Source: a bacterium (lineage in GTDB: Bacteria; JAMCPX01). From it: a DNA stretch of 28,905 nucleotides. The stretch is taken from NCBI GenBank assembly GCA_027364825.1, contig DAHXOM010000262.1, forward strand, positions 1-28,905. The letters are read 5' to 3'. Shown in pieces: positions 8,365 to 16,167 of the stretch. Position numbers and translations under genes: made by a program. The stretch's first letter is position 1. Every line of letters begins with the position of its first letter. The notes beneath the pieces were generated by a model. The model was not told the origin of the DNA and searched no databases. It worked only from the letters and a program-made list of their open reading frames with translations.

Positions 8365-9603
8365 ATGATAGATTTTGAATTCACACCGATAATGAAGATG
8401 GCAAAAGAGTTTACTCACAATTACGCACGTGATGTTATGAGACCCATTGCAAGGAAGTACGACGAAGAGGAGCATGTGGAGCCTACAGAATTCATACAGA
8501 AGACCCACGAGATGTTCAGGTCGTTGGGTTTTAGTTTTTCGACGGCAAATGCAAGCGGTGATAAAGAAGAGAAATCCGAACACAAAGAAAAGCATGAGAG
8601 ACCGAAAATGGAAATGAACCTGCTCGGCGCCATTGCAATAGAAGAGATCGCATGGGGGTGCCCGGGTCTTACCCTGAGGATTCCGGGACCGGGCCTCGGT
8701 GGTGCCGCGATCATGGCCGCAGGTACTCCGGAACAAAAGAAGAGGTTTATGAAGATCCTGAACGGACCGAAACCGAGTTACGGTGCAATGGCTCTGACCG
8801 AGCCGGGCTTTGGTTCCGATGCCTCTGCTGTGGCTACAACGGCGGTTAAAGACGGTGATTATTATATAATCAACGGAACCAAGATCTTTGTTACCGGCGG
8901 TGATATGGCAGATCTCTATGTTGTTTGGGCAACGCTTGGCAAAGACCTCGGCAGGGCGGGTATAAAGGCATTCGTCATCGAGAAGGGAACACCAGGTCTT
9001 AAGATGGCAAGGCTGGAACACAAACTCGGGATACGGGCCTCGGACACGGCAGAAGTGGTACTTGAGGACTGTCGCGTACATAAGGACAACCTTCTTGGCG
9101 GTGAAAAGAAAGAAGAAAAAGGTTTTAAAGGGGCTATGCAGACGTTTGATGCAACAAGACCCATGGTTGCAGCCATGGCAATAGGTATAGCAAGGTCTGC
9201 TTATGATTACGTGTATGAGGATTTTGTTGTGAAGAACGGCCTGGAGATAAACTATGGCAAGCCCCTGCATAAAAGAGGATACATAGAAACAGTGCTTGAG
9301 GACATGGAGGCAAAGATCAGTGCGGCGAGATTACTCACCTGGAAGGCCGCGTGGATGCTCGACCATAGTCTGCCGAACCTGAAAGAGGCCTCCATGGCAA
9401 AGGCAAAGGCGGGCACTGTTGTTGATGAGATCACACAGAAGGCAATAGAACTCTACGGGCCCGAGGGCTATTCGAGAAGGCACCTGCTCGAAAAATGGAT
9501 GAGGGACGCAAAGGTTTACGATGTGTTCGAGGGTACCGGCCAGATCCAGCGGCTTGTCGTAGCACGGGCGATCCTCGACTATACAAGGAAAGAGTTGAAA
9601 TAG
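8365..9603 (+). CDS. Acyl-CoA dehydrogenase
   Basis: FAD-dependent alpha,beta-dehydrogenation of an acyl-CoA; the substrate cannot be read from the sequence. The 412 aa show the family core: A-L-T-E-P-G-F-G-S-D (FAD/substrate loop, near residue 140), I-N-G-T-K-I-F-V-T-G-G, and the catalytic Glu389 in Y-D-V-F-E-G-T-G-Q-I-Q. An unusual feature is a highly charged insertion at about residues 62-81 (Lys/Glu/His-rich, no hydrophobics), between the N-terminal helices, which accounts for the extra length over the usual 380. A strong ribosome binding site (aaggagg) lies 10 nt after the stop of the preceding dehydrogenase, so the two are one operon, perhaps a heteromeric enzyme as known for other dehydrogenase pairs (inference). 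Confidence 0.93.
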   Translation: MIDFEFTPIMKMAKEFTHNYARDVMRPIARKYDEEEHVEPTEFIQKTHEMFRSLGFSFSTANASGDKEEKSEHKEKHERPKMEMNLLGAIAIEEIAWGCPGLTLRIPGPGLGGAAIMAAGTPEQKKRFMKILNGPKPSYGAMALTEPGFGSDASAVATTAVKDGDYYIINGTKIFVTGGDMADLYVVWATLGKDLGRAGIKAFVIEKGTPGLKMARLEHKLGIRASDTAEVVLEDCRVHKDNLLGGEKKEEKGFKGAMQTFDATRPMVAAMAIGIARSAYDYVYEDFVVKNGLEINYGKPLHKRGYIETVLEDMEAKISAARLLTWKAAWMLDHSLPNLKEASMAKAKAGTVVDEITQKAIELYGPEGYSRRHLLEKWMRDAKVYDVFEGTGQIQRLVVARAILDYTRKELK

Positions 9604-9612
9604 GAGGTATCC

Positions 9613-9867
9613 ATGTCTTCTACCCACAACGATTGGGACAAGCTCGATGATCTATCCAAGGACCTCGAACGGGCGCGCGTATCGATGACAGAGGAATTTG
9701 ATGCGATAGACTGGTATCAGCAGAGGATAGCGGCTACCAAGGATCCGGAGTTGAAACATATTCTGTCACACAACAGGGACGAGGAAAAAGAACATGCCGC
9801 AATGCTCATGGAGTGGATCAGGAAGCACGATCCAGAACAGGAAAAGGCGTTCAAAGAGCACGATTGA
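9613..9867 (+). CDS. Encapsulated-ferritin-like (EncFtn-type) protein without a targeting tail
   Basis: Small (84 aa), nearly all helical. It closely resembles the ferroxidase domain of EncFtn proteins as I recall them: E-E-F-D-A-I-D-W-Y-Q-Q-R (residues 27-38) and HNRDEEKEHAAMLMEWIR (53-70). By analogy with the Rhodospirillum rubrum protein, Glu28, Asp30, Trp34, Tyr35, Glu58 and His61 fall at the metal-site positions, with Asp in place of one Glu. In that family two antiparallel helices pair with a partner to form the iron site, and a C-terminal peptide docks in an encapsulin shell. Here the protein ends about 10 residues after the domain with no such peptide, and no encapsulin gene is adjacent. 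Perfect AGGAGG ribosome binding site, 9 nt after the dehydrogenase stop. Role: iron oxidation/storage or a rubrerythrin-like function (inference). Confidence 0.82.
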   Translation: MSSTHNDWDKLDDLSKDLERARVSMTEEFDAIDWYQQRIAATKDPELKHILSHNRDEEKEHAAMLMEWIRKHDPEQEKAFKEHD

Positions 9868-9933
9868 TCCCCCCCAATGCAATAGGAAAGCCAGCAATAA
9901 AGGATGAGCCAGAGGCTGAAAGTAGCGGTATTC

Positions 9934-9947
9934 TTCGAATATTCGAA
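9934..9947. repeat. Perfect 14-bp palindrome
   Basis: TTCGAATATTCGAA, followed by AAAAA on the + strand (i.e. preceded by TTTTT when read on the - strand). It lies in the convergent gap between the ferritin-like gene and xerD. It could be a small terminator stem or a protein-binding site. Confidence 0.5.
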
Positions 9948-9953
9948 AAAACA

Positions 9954-9997
9954 AATCCCCTCCAACCCCCCTTTACTAACGGGGGGTAGGGGGGATT
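9954..9997. terminator. G/C-tract inverted repeat between convergent genes
   Basis: Long imperfect hairpin: aatcccc...cccccc on the left and gggggg...ggggatt on the right with a short A/T loop (tttactaac). It lies between the 3' ends of the ferritin-like gene and xerD. It lacks a T-run but would form a very stable stem on both strands. The look (C-tract, small loop, G-tract, flanked by AAT/ATT) is that of a dispersed intergenic element used as a bidirectional terminator. Confidence 0.5.
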
Positions 9998-10035
9998 AGG
10001 TGGATCACACAATCCTTCCGACCCAGCTTCGCTTT

Positions 10036-10932
10036 TTAGCTTCTGGGGTGGTATTTGTCGTACATCCGCTTCAGCATCTCTGTATTTACGTGTGTGTAGA
10101 TCTGGGTTGTCGATATGTCCGAGTGTCCGAGCATGAGCTGGACGGATCGAAGATCAGCACCGTGTTCAAGCAGGTGTGTGGCAAAGGAATGCCGCAGGGT
10201 ATGCGGCGAGACATGCTTTGTTATTTTTATCTTCTTCAGGTACGTTTTCAGGAGCTTCCAGAAGCCCTGCCTCGTAAAGCAATCACCCTGCTGGGTCAAA
10301 AACAGGCAGTCTGTTGTTCGCCTTAAAAAGGCCGGCCTGCTTTCATCAAGGTATTGTGCAACCGCCTCTTTTGCCGCGTCACCGATGGGGACGATCCTTT
10401 CTTTACCGCCCTTGCCCTTGACCTTTATATAGCCAACGGTCATTTCGATGGAATTCAGCGTCATTCCAACAAGCTCGGATACACGCAGTCCCGTTGCATA
10501 CATAACCTCCAGCATGGCCTTGTCCCTTATCTGTCTTTTCTTGTCCCGTATCATGGACGGGCTGTTCAGAAGGGATTCGACCTCCGATTCGTTCATCACC
10601 TGGGGAAGTTTTCTGTCTCTCTTCGGGAGTTCAAGTATGTGGACGGGGTCTTTTTTAAGAATACCTTCTTTGAGTAAGAACCTGAAAAAATTCCTTATGC
10701 TCACCTGATATCTTACAACCGAAGATGATGTTAGATTATTATTTTTCAATGATTTCAGAAAACCGAGTATCTTATCCGTTTTTATGTCCCGGACATCGGT
10801 TATACCGGATTCATTCAAAAAATCCGAGAATCTCTTCAAATCCGCACTGTAGGCGGAAACGGTGTTCCTGGATAATCCTTTTTCAGAGGCTATATAATTT
10901 ATAAAGCCGTCTATGGCGTTATCTATATTCAT
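10036..10932 (-). CDS. xerD: Tyrosine recombinase XerD/XerC
   Basis: Site-specific recombinase that resolves chromosome dimers at dif. The 298 aa have an N-terminal SAM-like core-binding domain (about 1-90) and the catalytic domain with the expected residues: Arg150 (Y-A-T-G-L-R-V-S-E-L), Lys174, His244 and Arg247 (H-T-L-R-H-S-F-A-T-H), His270 (L-G-H) and the nucleophile Tyr279 (T-Q-I-Y-T-H-V). Length is standard for XerC/XerD. The XerD rather than XerC assignment is the best guess by style. It starts 4 nt after glnD in the same direction, so it is the last gene of a three-gene operon. No integron or phage context, so a housekeeping recombinase is more likely than an integrase. Confidence 0.9.
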   Translation of the reverse strand: MNIDNAIDGFINYIASEKGLSRNTVSAYSADLKRFSDFLNESGITDVRDIKTDKILGFLKSLKNNNLTSSSVVRYQVSIRNFFRFLLKEGILKKDPVHILELPKRDRKLPQVMNESEVESLLNSPSMIRDKKRQIRDKAMLEVMYATGLRVSELVGMTLNSIEMTVGYIKVKGKGGKERIVPIGDAAKEAVAQYLDESRPAFLRRTTDCLFLTQQGDCFTRQGFWKLLKTYLKKIKITKHVSPHTLRHSFATHLLEHGADLRSVQLMLGHSDISTTQIYTHVNTEMLKRMYDKYHPRS

Positions 10933-10936
10933 CTTT

Positions 10937-13606
10937 CTATGAACCGTCGTCCTCTTTCCGAATGATGGATTTTAATTCCGAAACCAGCCGCTCTGTGTCC
11001 TGTGTGCCCGTTATTTTTCCTCCGCCGATCTTTTCGACATAAAAGATGTCGGCTACCTGATCTACCCTGGTTGTAATCTTGGCGATGACGATATTCAGAT
11101 CGAAACTTGATATGGTACGGGTTATGTCGTACAGAAGTCTCTGCCTGTCCTGGGTGTATATCTCGATGAGAGTATAGATATCGGAGACATCGTCATTGAC
11201 GATGATTTCCGTGGGCTGTTTGTTGATGACCTTCTCTTTCAGTATGGATGGTTTAAATCGCGCGGATAACAGGGACTCGACGTTGATTTTCCCGGACAGG
11301 CATTCCCGGAGATCGTTGATGAACCTCTGGAGCTTGTATTCCGGGTACGGGTGGAGTTTATCTATGTCTTCGACCCTGAAAACATCTATTACAATACCGT
11401 CTTTTCTCACGGAAATATTCGCATCCATGATGTTCGCACCCGTCGATGAAAGTACCCCTGCTATTGTCGAGAAAATGCCCGGCCTGTCTGTTGTGCAAAC
11501 ACTGATCTTTGTATAACCGTGCTGCTGGTTGACGGTCCCGGATACAGCAAGAACACCGTCTGTCTTGAACTGGTTGATCAGCGTGAAATGTTCCAGGATC
11601 TCCTGCGCCGAATAGGTTGTGAAGTACCGTGACTTAAACCCGTCGAGAAACTCGTCGATGATGCTGTTGTCGGCGATATCCTGCAAGTCCGCTTTTACTT
11701 TCTCTTTTGCGACATGATATTTCTCTGTCGTAAGCCTTGCCATGTCCAGCCCCTGTTCAAGGGCCTCTTCCGACCTCTTATAGAGTTCGTTGATGAGCGC
11801 ACCTTTCCACTCGGTCCAGACATTCGACGATACTGCACGGAGGTCCGCAACGGTAAGCAGGTACACCATCTTCAGATTTTCCCGCCTTTTTACAAGCTTG
11901 GAAAATTCATAGATCAATTTCTCGTCGTTGATATCCCTCCGCTGTGCAGTATCGGAAAGAATAAGATGGTTCCTGACGAGAAAGGATACAAGCTCGGCAT
12001 CGGTTTGAGCCATACCAAGCCTGAGAGCGATGTTGTATGCCATTTCACTTCCTTTTCTCGCATGGTCCTTGCCGTGTCCCTTCCCGATATCGTGCAGGAA
12101 TGCTCCCAGCAGAAGAACGGTTTTATTTTTTACCTGGTTAAAGAGCGACTGCAAAAACTTGTCATTGTTCCCGTCTCTCACCTTTTCGATCTCTTCCACG
12201 GTCTTTATGGAATGTATGCCTACCGTATAGATGTGGTACATATCGTACTGTATCCTGTTGGATATCGCTTTAAATTCGCTTATCACGCTGCTGAGTATGC
12301 CGTAATCGTTCATCAGGAATAAAATCTTACTCAGGTTTTTCCTCTCGAAGAGAGACAGAAATGCCGGGAACAGCCTGTCTATCCGTCCGTCTTCCTGAAG
12401 CCTGAACGTCTCTTTTTTTATCGTGTTCTTGAGAGCAATGGCAGGTTTTACATCCCGGTCTACCAGGATTTCAAAGGTATGTATCAACTCCTCCGGTTTT
12501 CTCGAGTACACGTCAGTGCTGTCTTCCTTCAGCATCAGCTGTTTATGGTTTATCATGTAATATTCGTTTATGTATTCCGTCGTTTGCGTGCTTCCGGGAA
12601 GAATATGTTTTTCCTTGAGGTAACGTATATAGTCGTCGGCGAGTTCTGCTATCTGGTGTGTGGTCTCGTAAAAATTGCTCAAGAATTTTTCTACCCCCAG
12701 GACGTCTTCTTCGTTTTCATAACCCGAAAACGTCGAGAGATGTTTTTGCACTTCGAGGGTCAGCCGGTCGTTCTTGCTGCCGCTGAAAAAATGCATCTCG
12801 TTTCTCATCCGCATCAGTATATTATAATTCATGATAAACCGGTCGTACGTATCGGCATCAAAGAACGGTGAATTTTTAAATTCGGTGATGTCGGGGATAT
12901 CCGTGAAAAGCCTTGTGAGCCATAGCATGGTATGCACGTCCCGCAGCCCTCCGGGTCCCTCCTTTATGTTCGGCTCAAGAGTATAAACCGGTGTTGAATA
13001 TTTTGTCCGCCGGGCGTAAAGCTCCTGTTCCCTTTCATTAAAAAATTTCTGCGCCGAGCCCCGCACCATGCTGCAAAGTCTGGTGTGGAGGGAATCGAAC
13101 AGGCTGAAGTTTCCGGCAATAAACCGCTGGTCCATGAGCGAAGTGAGGAAGGTGGAATCTTTCGTTGCATCTTCTATGCACTCGTCCACGGTCCTGGAGC
13201 TATGTCCTATCTCGAGTTTTGTGTCCCATAAGGGATAGAGCATGCTGTTCTGAAAGCCTTCCGAAAGCGTGTCCTGATACAGGAACAGGAGATCGATGTC
13301 GGAATAAGCGTTTAACTCGTCCCTGCCGTACCCGCCTATGGCAACCAGGGTAGATGTGCTGTTCTGATCGCTGCCCGACAGGGCGTAAAGCCTCTCCAGG
13401 AGCAAATCGATATAGTCGCTGAATATGACCGCAAAATCATAACCTCCAAGGCCTGACTTGTGGAACTCATTCAAGAGAGAGCGCAGTGTTACGATGTAAT
13501 TTTTTACGATTTGATTTTTATTGGAATTGTTTATGCTTTTTAACAGCGGGTGCAGTTCAACATTCAGTTTCTCGTTTATTTTGTCTGCCATGATATCAGT
13601 ATGCAC
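10937..13606 (-). CDS. glnD: PII uridylyltransferase / uridylyl-removing enzyme
   Basis: Nitrogen sensor that modifies PII proteins according to glutamine level. The 889 aa show the full domain order: nucleotidyltransferase (GGYGRDELNAYSDIDLLF at 91-108, with the two metal-binding Asp), the GlnD linker domain (L-E-P-N-I-K-E-G-P-G-G-L-R-D), an HD phosphohydrolase domain (H-D-I-G-K-G-H-G-K-D-H near 510) and two C-terminal ACT domains (the first starting K-I-S-V-C-T-T-D-R-P-G-I-F near 695, the second Y-T-L-I-E-I-Y-T-Q-D-R near 805). The given start is GTG at 13606, overlapping the upstream gene by 11 nt; an in-frame ATG at 13591 (MADKIN) just after the upstream stop is an equally good choice and shortens it by 5 residues. 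Confidence 0.95.
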   Translation of the reverse strand: MHTDIMADKINEKLNVELHPLLKSINNSNKNQIVKNYIVTLRSLLNEFHKSGLGGYDFAVIFSDYIDLLLERLYALSGSDQNSTSTLVAIGGYGRDELNAYSDIDLLFLYQDTLSEGFQNSMLYPLWDTKLEIGHSSRTVDECIEDATKDSTFLTSLMDQRFIAGNFSLFDSLHTRLCSMVRGSAQKFFNEREQELYARRTKYSTPVYTLEPNIKEGPGGLRDVHTMLWLTRLFTDIPDITEFKNSPFFDADTYDRFIMNYNILMRMRNEMHFFSGSKNDRLTLEVQKHLSTFSGYENEEDVLGVEKFLSNFYETTHQIAELADDYIRYLKEKHILPGSTQTTEYINEYYMINHKQLMLKEDSTDVYSRKPEELIHTFEILVDRDVKPAIALKNTIKKETFRLQEDGRIDRLFPAFLSLFERKNLSKILFLMNDYGILSSVISEFKAISNRIQYDMYHIYTVGIHSIKTVEEIEKVRDGNNDKFLQSLFNQVKNKTVLLLGAFLHDIGKGHGKDHARKGSEMAYNIALRLGMAQTDAELVSFLVRNHLILSDTAQRRDINDEKLIYEFSKLVKRRENLKMVYLLTVADLRAVSSNVWTEWKGALINELYKRSEEALEQGLDMARLTTEKYHVAKEKVKADLQDIADNSIIDEFLDGFKSRYFTTYSAQEILEHFTLINQFKTDGVLAVSGTVNQQHGYTKISVCTTDRPGIFSTIAGVLSSTGANIMDANISVRKDGIVIDVFRVEDIDKLHPYPEYKLQRFINDLRECLSGKINVESLLSARFKPSILKEKVINKQPTEIIVNDDVSDIYTLIEIYTQDRQRLLYDITRTISSFDLNIVIAKITTRVDQVADIFYVEKIGGGKITGTQDTERLVSELKSIIRKEDDGS

Positions 13607-14981
13607 CCCTTCTTGATAGAATTGCCGGAATAGTTTTCAGAAGAATTATTATGTCCAGCAAAAAAGACCTGTTTTTAATGTAATAGAAATCATATTCGAG
13701 GTTTTCCTGGAGGGGGATGTCCTTCCTTCCCAGTATCTGCCACAGGCCCGTTATTCCCGGTTTAACCGTGAGTCTTTTCTTTTGCCATTCCTCATACTTT
13801 TCAACGATAAACGGCATTTCAGGCCTTGGACCGACAATGCTCATATCACCTTTCAGCACATTCAGGAGGTTCGGGAGTTCATCAAGGCTTGTTTGCCTTA
13901 AAAATTTGCCGACCTTCGTTATGCGGAGGTCGCCGGGTTTGCCCGGTGAATAGTCATAGGGGTTTGTTGTGGTATGCATTGTCCTGAACTTGTAGATCTT
14001 GAACGGCTTGCCGTTCAACCCGATCCGTTCATGAACGAAGGAGACACCACCCTTTGAGTCCATCTTGATCAGGATCGGTATGATAATCCAGAACGGGAGG
14101 AGGAGAACAAGGAGAATACCTGCAATCATGATATCCATGAATCTTTTCAAAAAAGTATAGGTCAGATTTTCTCTTTCTTCTTTCAGGTCGAATACCGGGA
14201 AGTCTTCTATAAACTCTATGTCTGCATTGTGGGCAATGACCCCGAACAGGTCGGACGCTATCCTGAAGCCTACGGGTATGCCCTCACACTTCATGATCAA
14301 CTCCATAATACGGCTGTGAGATAAAGCAGGTATCGCTATAAAAACCTCCTCAATCCGGTAACGTTCCACTATCTCGCGTATCGTATCAACCCTGTCGAGT
14401 ACGGGCCTTTTTGAAATGGTTGCCTTTAATTTGTCCGGGGCATCGTCCAGAAACCCGATAACGTCGTACCCTTTTTCAGGGTGGTCCGAAATGCTTTGTA
14501 ACGCACGAATGCCTGTTGTACCGGCACCGACAATGATACACCGTATCGTGCCGTATCCCGATTTTCTCAGCCTGTCCGGGATGCTGAAAAGGATTGCCCG
14601 GGAGATGCCGGTTACGGTAAAGGTCAGGCCTATAAAAATGAGCAGTACGGATCGTGCGAAATCATACTCTTTAAATAAGAATGAAACCGACATAACAACA
14701 AGGGCTGCAAGTACGACTCCGCGGACAACCGCCTGGATTTCTTCAAGATTTTTCTTGAGCTTTCCGGGCTTGTAGGTGCCGAATACGCTATTGGTGGCAA
14801 CCCACAGAACAAGCATGGCCGGGTAGGATTCAAGGTATATATGGAAAGGGTTTATTGCGTAACCGAAGAGCGGCGTCGCAAGCCAACGTATAAAGTATGC
14901 GGCAAACCATGAAGCCGATATAACGACAGCATCATTTACAAGGATGACTATGTGCCATTTTCTTAAAAGCCAGTCTTTCAT
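13596..14981 (-). CDS. Polyprenyl-phosphate hexose-1-phosphate transferase (WbaP/WcaJ type)
   Basis: Starts exopolysaccharide or O-antigen repeat units by moving a sugar-1-phosphate from a UDP-sugar to undecaprenyl phosphate at the inner membrane. The 461 aa have four or five N-terminal membrane helices (about 1-125), a central Rossmann-like CoA-binding-like domain (I-I-V-G-A-G-T-T-G near 150) and the C-terminal bacterial sugar transferase domain: K-R-F-M-D-I near 265 with a membrane re-entrant helix, F-K-I-Y-K-F-R-T-M, S-L-D-E-L-P-N-L-L-N-V-L-K-G-D-M-S-I-V-G-P-R-P, and V-K-P-G-I-T-G-L-W-Q. The sugar is not predictable from sequence. First gene of the leftward operon with glnD and xerD; no other glycan genes are adjacent, which is unusual. 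Confidence 0.93.
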   Translation of the reverse strand: MKDWLLRKWHIVILVNDAVVISASWFAAYFIRWLATPLFGYAINPFHIYLESYPAMLVLWVATNSVFGTYKPGKLKKNLEEIQAVVRGVVLAALVVMSVSFLFKEYDFARSVLLIFIGLTFTVTGISRAILFSIPDRLRKSGYGTIRCIIVGAGTTGIRALQSISDHPEKGYDVIGFLDDAPDKLKATISKRPVLDRVDTIREIVERYRIEEVFIAIPALSHSRIMELIMKCEGIPVGFRIASDLFGVIAHNADIEFIEDFPVFDLKEERENLTYTFLKRFMDIMIAGILLVLLLPFWIIIPILIKMDSKGGVSFVHERIGLNGKPFKIYKFRTMHTTTNPYDYSPGKPGDLRITKVGKFLRQTSLDELPNLLNVLKGDMSIVGPRPEMPFIVEKYEEWQKKRLTVKPGITGLWQILGRKDIPLQENLEYDFYYIKNRSFLLDIIILLKTIPAILSRRGAY

Positions 14982-15018
14982 GTGTGTGATAAAAACAACC
15001 CTTTATTTTAATCCAAAC

Positions 15019-15047
15019 TATATAGCCCATAATTACGTATTAAACAA
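15019..15047 (-). promoter_or_regulatory. Candidate promoter for the sugar transferase-glnD-xerD operon
   Basis: On the - strand: TTGTTT (15047-15042), 17-nt spacer, TATATA (15024-15019), about 40 nt before the start codon of the sugar transferase. It is back-to-back with the candidate folD promoter. Weak -35, moderate -10. Confidence 0.38.
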
Positions 15048-15078
15048 GGACATGAGACCAATCAAACCCCTTTAAGTA

Positions 15079-15109
15079 TTGACAACGATTAATTTCTAAT
15101 CGATATATT
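15079..15109 (+). promoter_or_regulatory. Candidate promoter with palindromic operator for the folD-gcv operon
   Basis: Perfect -35 TTGACA (15079-15084). A -10 is offered by GATATA (17-nt spacing) or TATATT (15104-15109, 19-nt spacing). The spacer holds an exact inverted repeat CGATTA-atttc-TAATCG (15086-15102), the usual place for a repressor operator. A G5/C5 hairpin (15120-15136, loop taaatcg) follows in the presumed 5' leader. Confidence 0.45.
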
Positions 15110-15182
15110 GCTGTAGAGCGGGGGTAAATCGCCCCCAAATATTTCTATTGAATTTATTCATGTTAAGAGGCTGTCCGACAAT

Positions 15183-15263
15183 GTCATTGCGAGGAAGGAA
15201 TGACGAAGCAATCTCCTGGCATACCAAGGGATTGCCACGCTCTCTTCGGTCGCTCGCAATGAC
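15183..15263. repeat. Dispersed hairpin element (GTCATTGCGAG family)
   Basis: An 81-bp element bounded by gtcattgcgag and its reverse complement ctcgcaatgac, with inner arms gaagcaatc and gattgcc. This inverted-repeat layout is a common dispersed intergenic element in anaerobic bacterial genomes, resembling a miniature mobile element or REP-like sequence. It lies inside the leader between the candidate promoter and folD, so it would be transcribed into the 5' UTR. Confidence 0.72.
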
Positions 15264-15315
15264 GAAATGGGATTGGAGGACACCCTGTTAAATGGAAAGG
15301 AATTACGGGAATTAT

Positions 15316-16167
15316 ATGGCACAGATAATAGACGGTAAAAATGTAGCGCTTCAGGTAAAACTTGAGGTGAAAGAGCAGGTCGCAAGGCTTAAGGCAAAGT
15401 ATAACGTAACACCGGGCCTTGCCGTGATCCTTGTCGGCGATGATCCGGCATCGGCCGTCTATGTCCGGAACAAACAAAAGGCGTGCGACGATGTCGGTAT
15501 CCATTCGAGGACATTCAGCTTTGCATCCGATGTGGAGCAAAAAGAGCTGGAGATACTGATAGGCGAGCTGAACAAAAACCCGCAATATAACGGTATTCTG
15601 GTACAGATGCCGCTGCCAAAGCCGCTGAATTCAAGAGCCCTCTTAAATATGATAGACCCGGACAAGGACATAGACGGGCTTTTGCCCTCGAACATCGGAA
15701 AACTCGCGATCGGAGAGGAAGCGCTGTATCCGTGCACCCCGCTCGGGATAATGGTGCTCTTGCAGAGGTATTCCATACCGGTATCGGGTGCTCATGCTGT
15801 CATTGTCGGAAGGAGCAATCTTGTCGGTAAGCCCCTTGCTTTGATGATGCTTGCTGCGAATGCAACGGTCACGGTGTGTCACACCAAAACAAAGGACCTG
15901 TCCGAAATAATAAAACAGGCGGATATCCTGGTCGCAGCGGCCGGCCGGCGGGGCGTTATAAAGGGAGAGTGGATCAAGCAGGGTGCGGTTGTGATCGATG
16001 TGGGTACCAACAGGAACGAGAGCGGCAAACTTACCGGCGATGTCGAATTTGAGCAGGCCGAAAAGCGGGCATCGTTCATAACACCGGTACCCGGCGGGGT
16101 AGGGCCCATGACCATAGCCATGCTCATGAAGAACACCCTCGCAGCGACCGAGAGGCAGATCAGGTAA
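15316..16167 (+). CDS. folD: Bifunctional methylene-THF dehydrogenase / methenyl-THF cyclohydrolase
   Basis: Interconverts methylene-, methenyl- and formyl-tetrahydrofolate (NADP- or NAD-dependent). I chose ATG 15316 (MAQIIDGK, 283 aa), the conserved N-terminus of the family; an in-frame ATG at 15292 adds 8 residues. Key parts: Tyr49 and Lys53 in Y-V-R-N-K-Q-K-A-C, Q-M-P-L-P, D-K-D-I-D-G, P-C-T-P-L-G, the nucleotide loop G-R-S-N-L-V-G-K-P and T-P-V-P-G-G-V-G-P-M-T. First gene of a compact run; its stop overlaps the start of metV (TAATG). Confidence 0.96.
   Translation: MAQIIDGKNVALQVKLEVKEQVARLKAKYNVTPGLAVILVGDDPASAVYVRNKQKACDDVGIHSRTFSFASDVEQKELEILIGELNKNPQYNGILVQMPLPKPLNSRALLNMIDPDKDIDGLLPSNIGKLAIGEEALYPCTPLGIMVLLQRYSIPVSGAHAVIVGRSNLVGKPLALMMLAANATVTVCHTKTKDLSEIIKQADILVAAAGRRGVIKGEWIKQGAVVIDVGTNRNESGKLTGDVEFEQAEKRASFITPVPGGVGPMTIAMLMKNTLAATERQIR

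Noticed and set aside
8338..9270. 310-aa - strand ORF inside the second acyl-CoA dehydrogenase
   Set aside because: Antisense shadow of a well-supported gene; Cys/His-rich nonsense composition and no motif.
10036..10932. Phage or integron integrase
   Set aside because: Standard XerC/D length, in operon with glnD, no attachment sites or cassette genes beside it.
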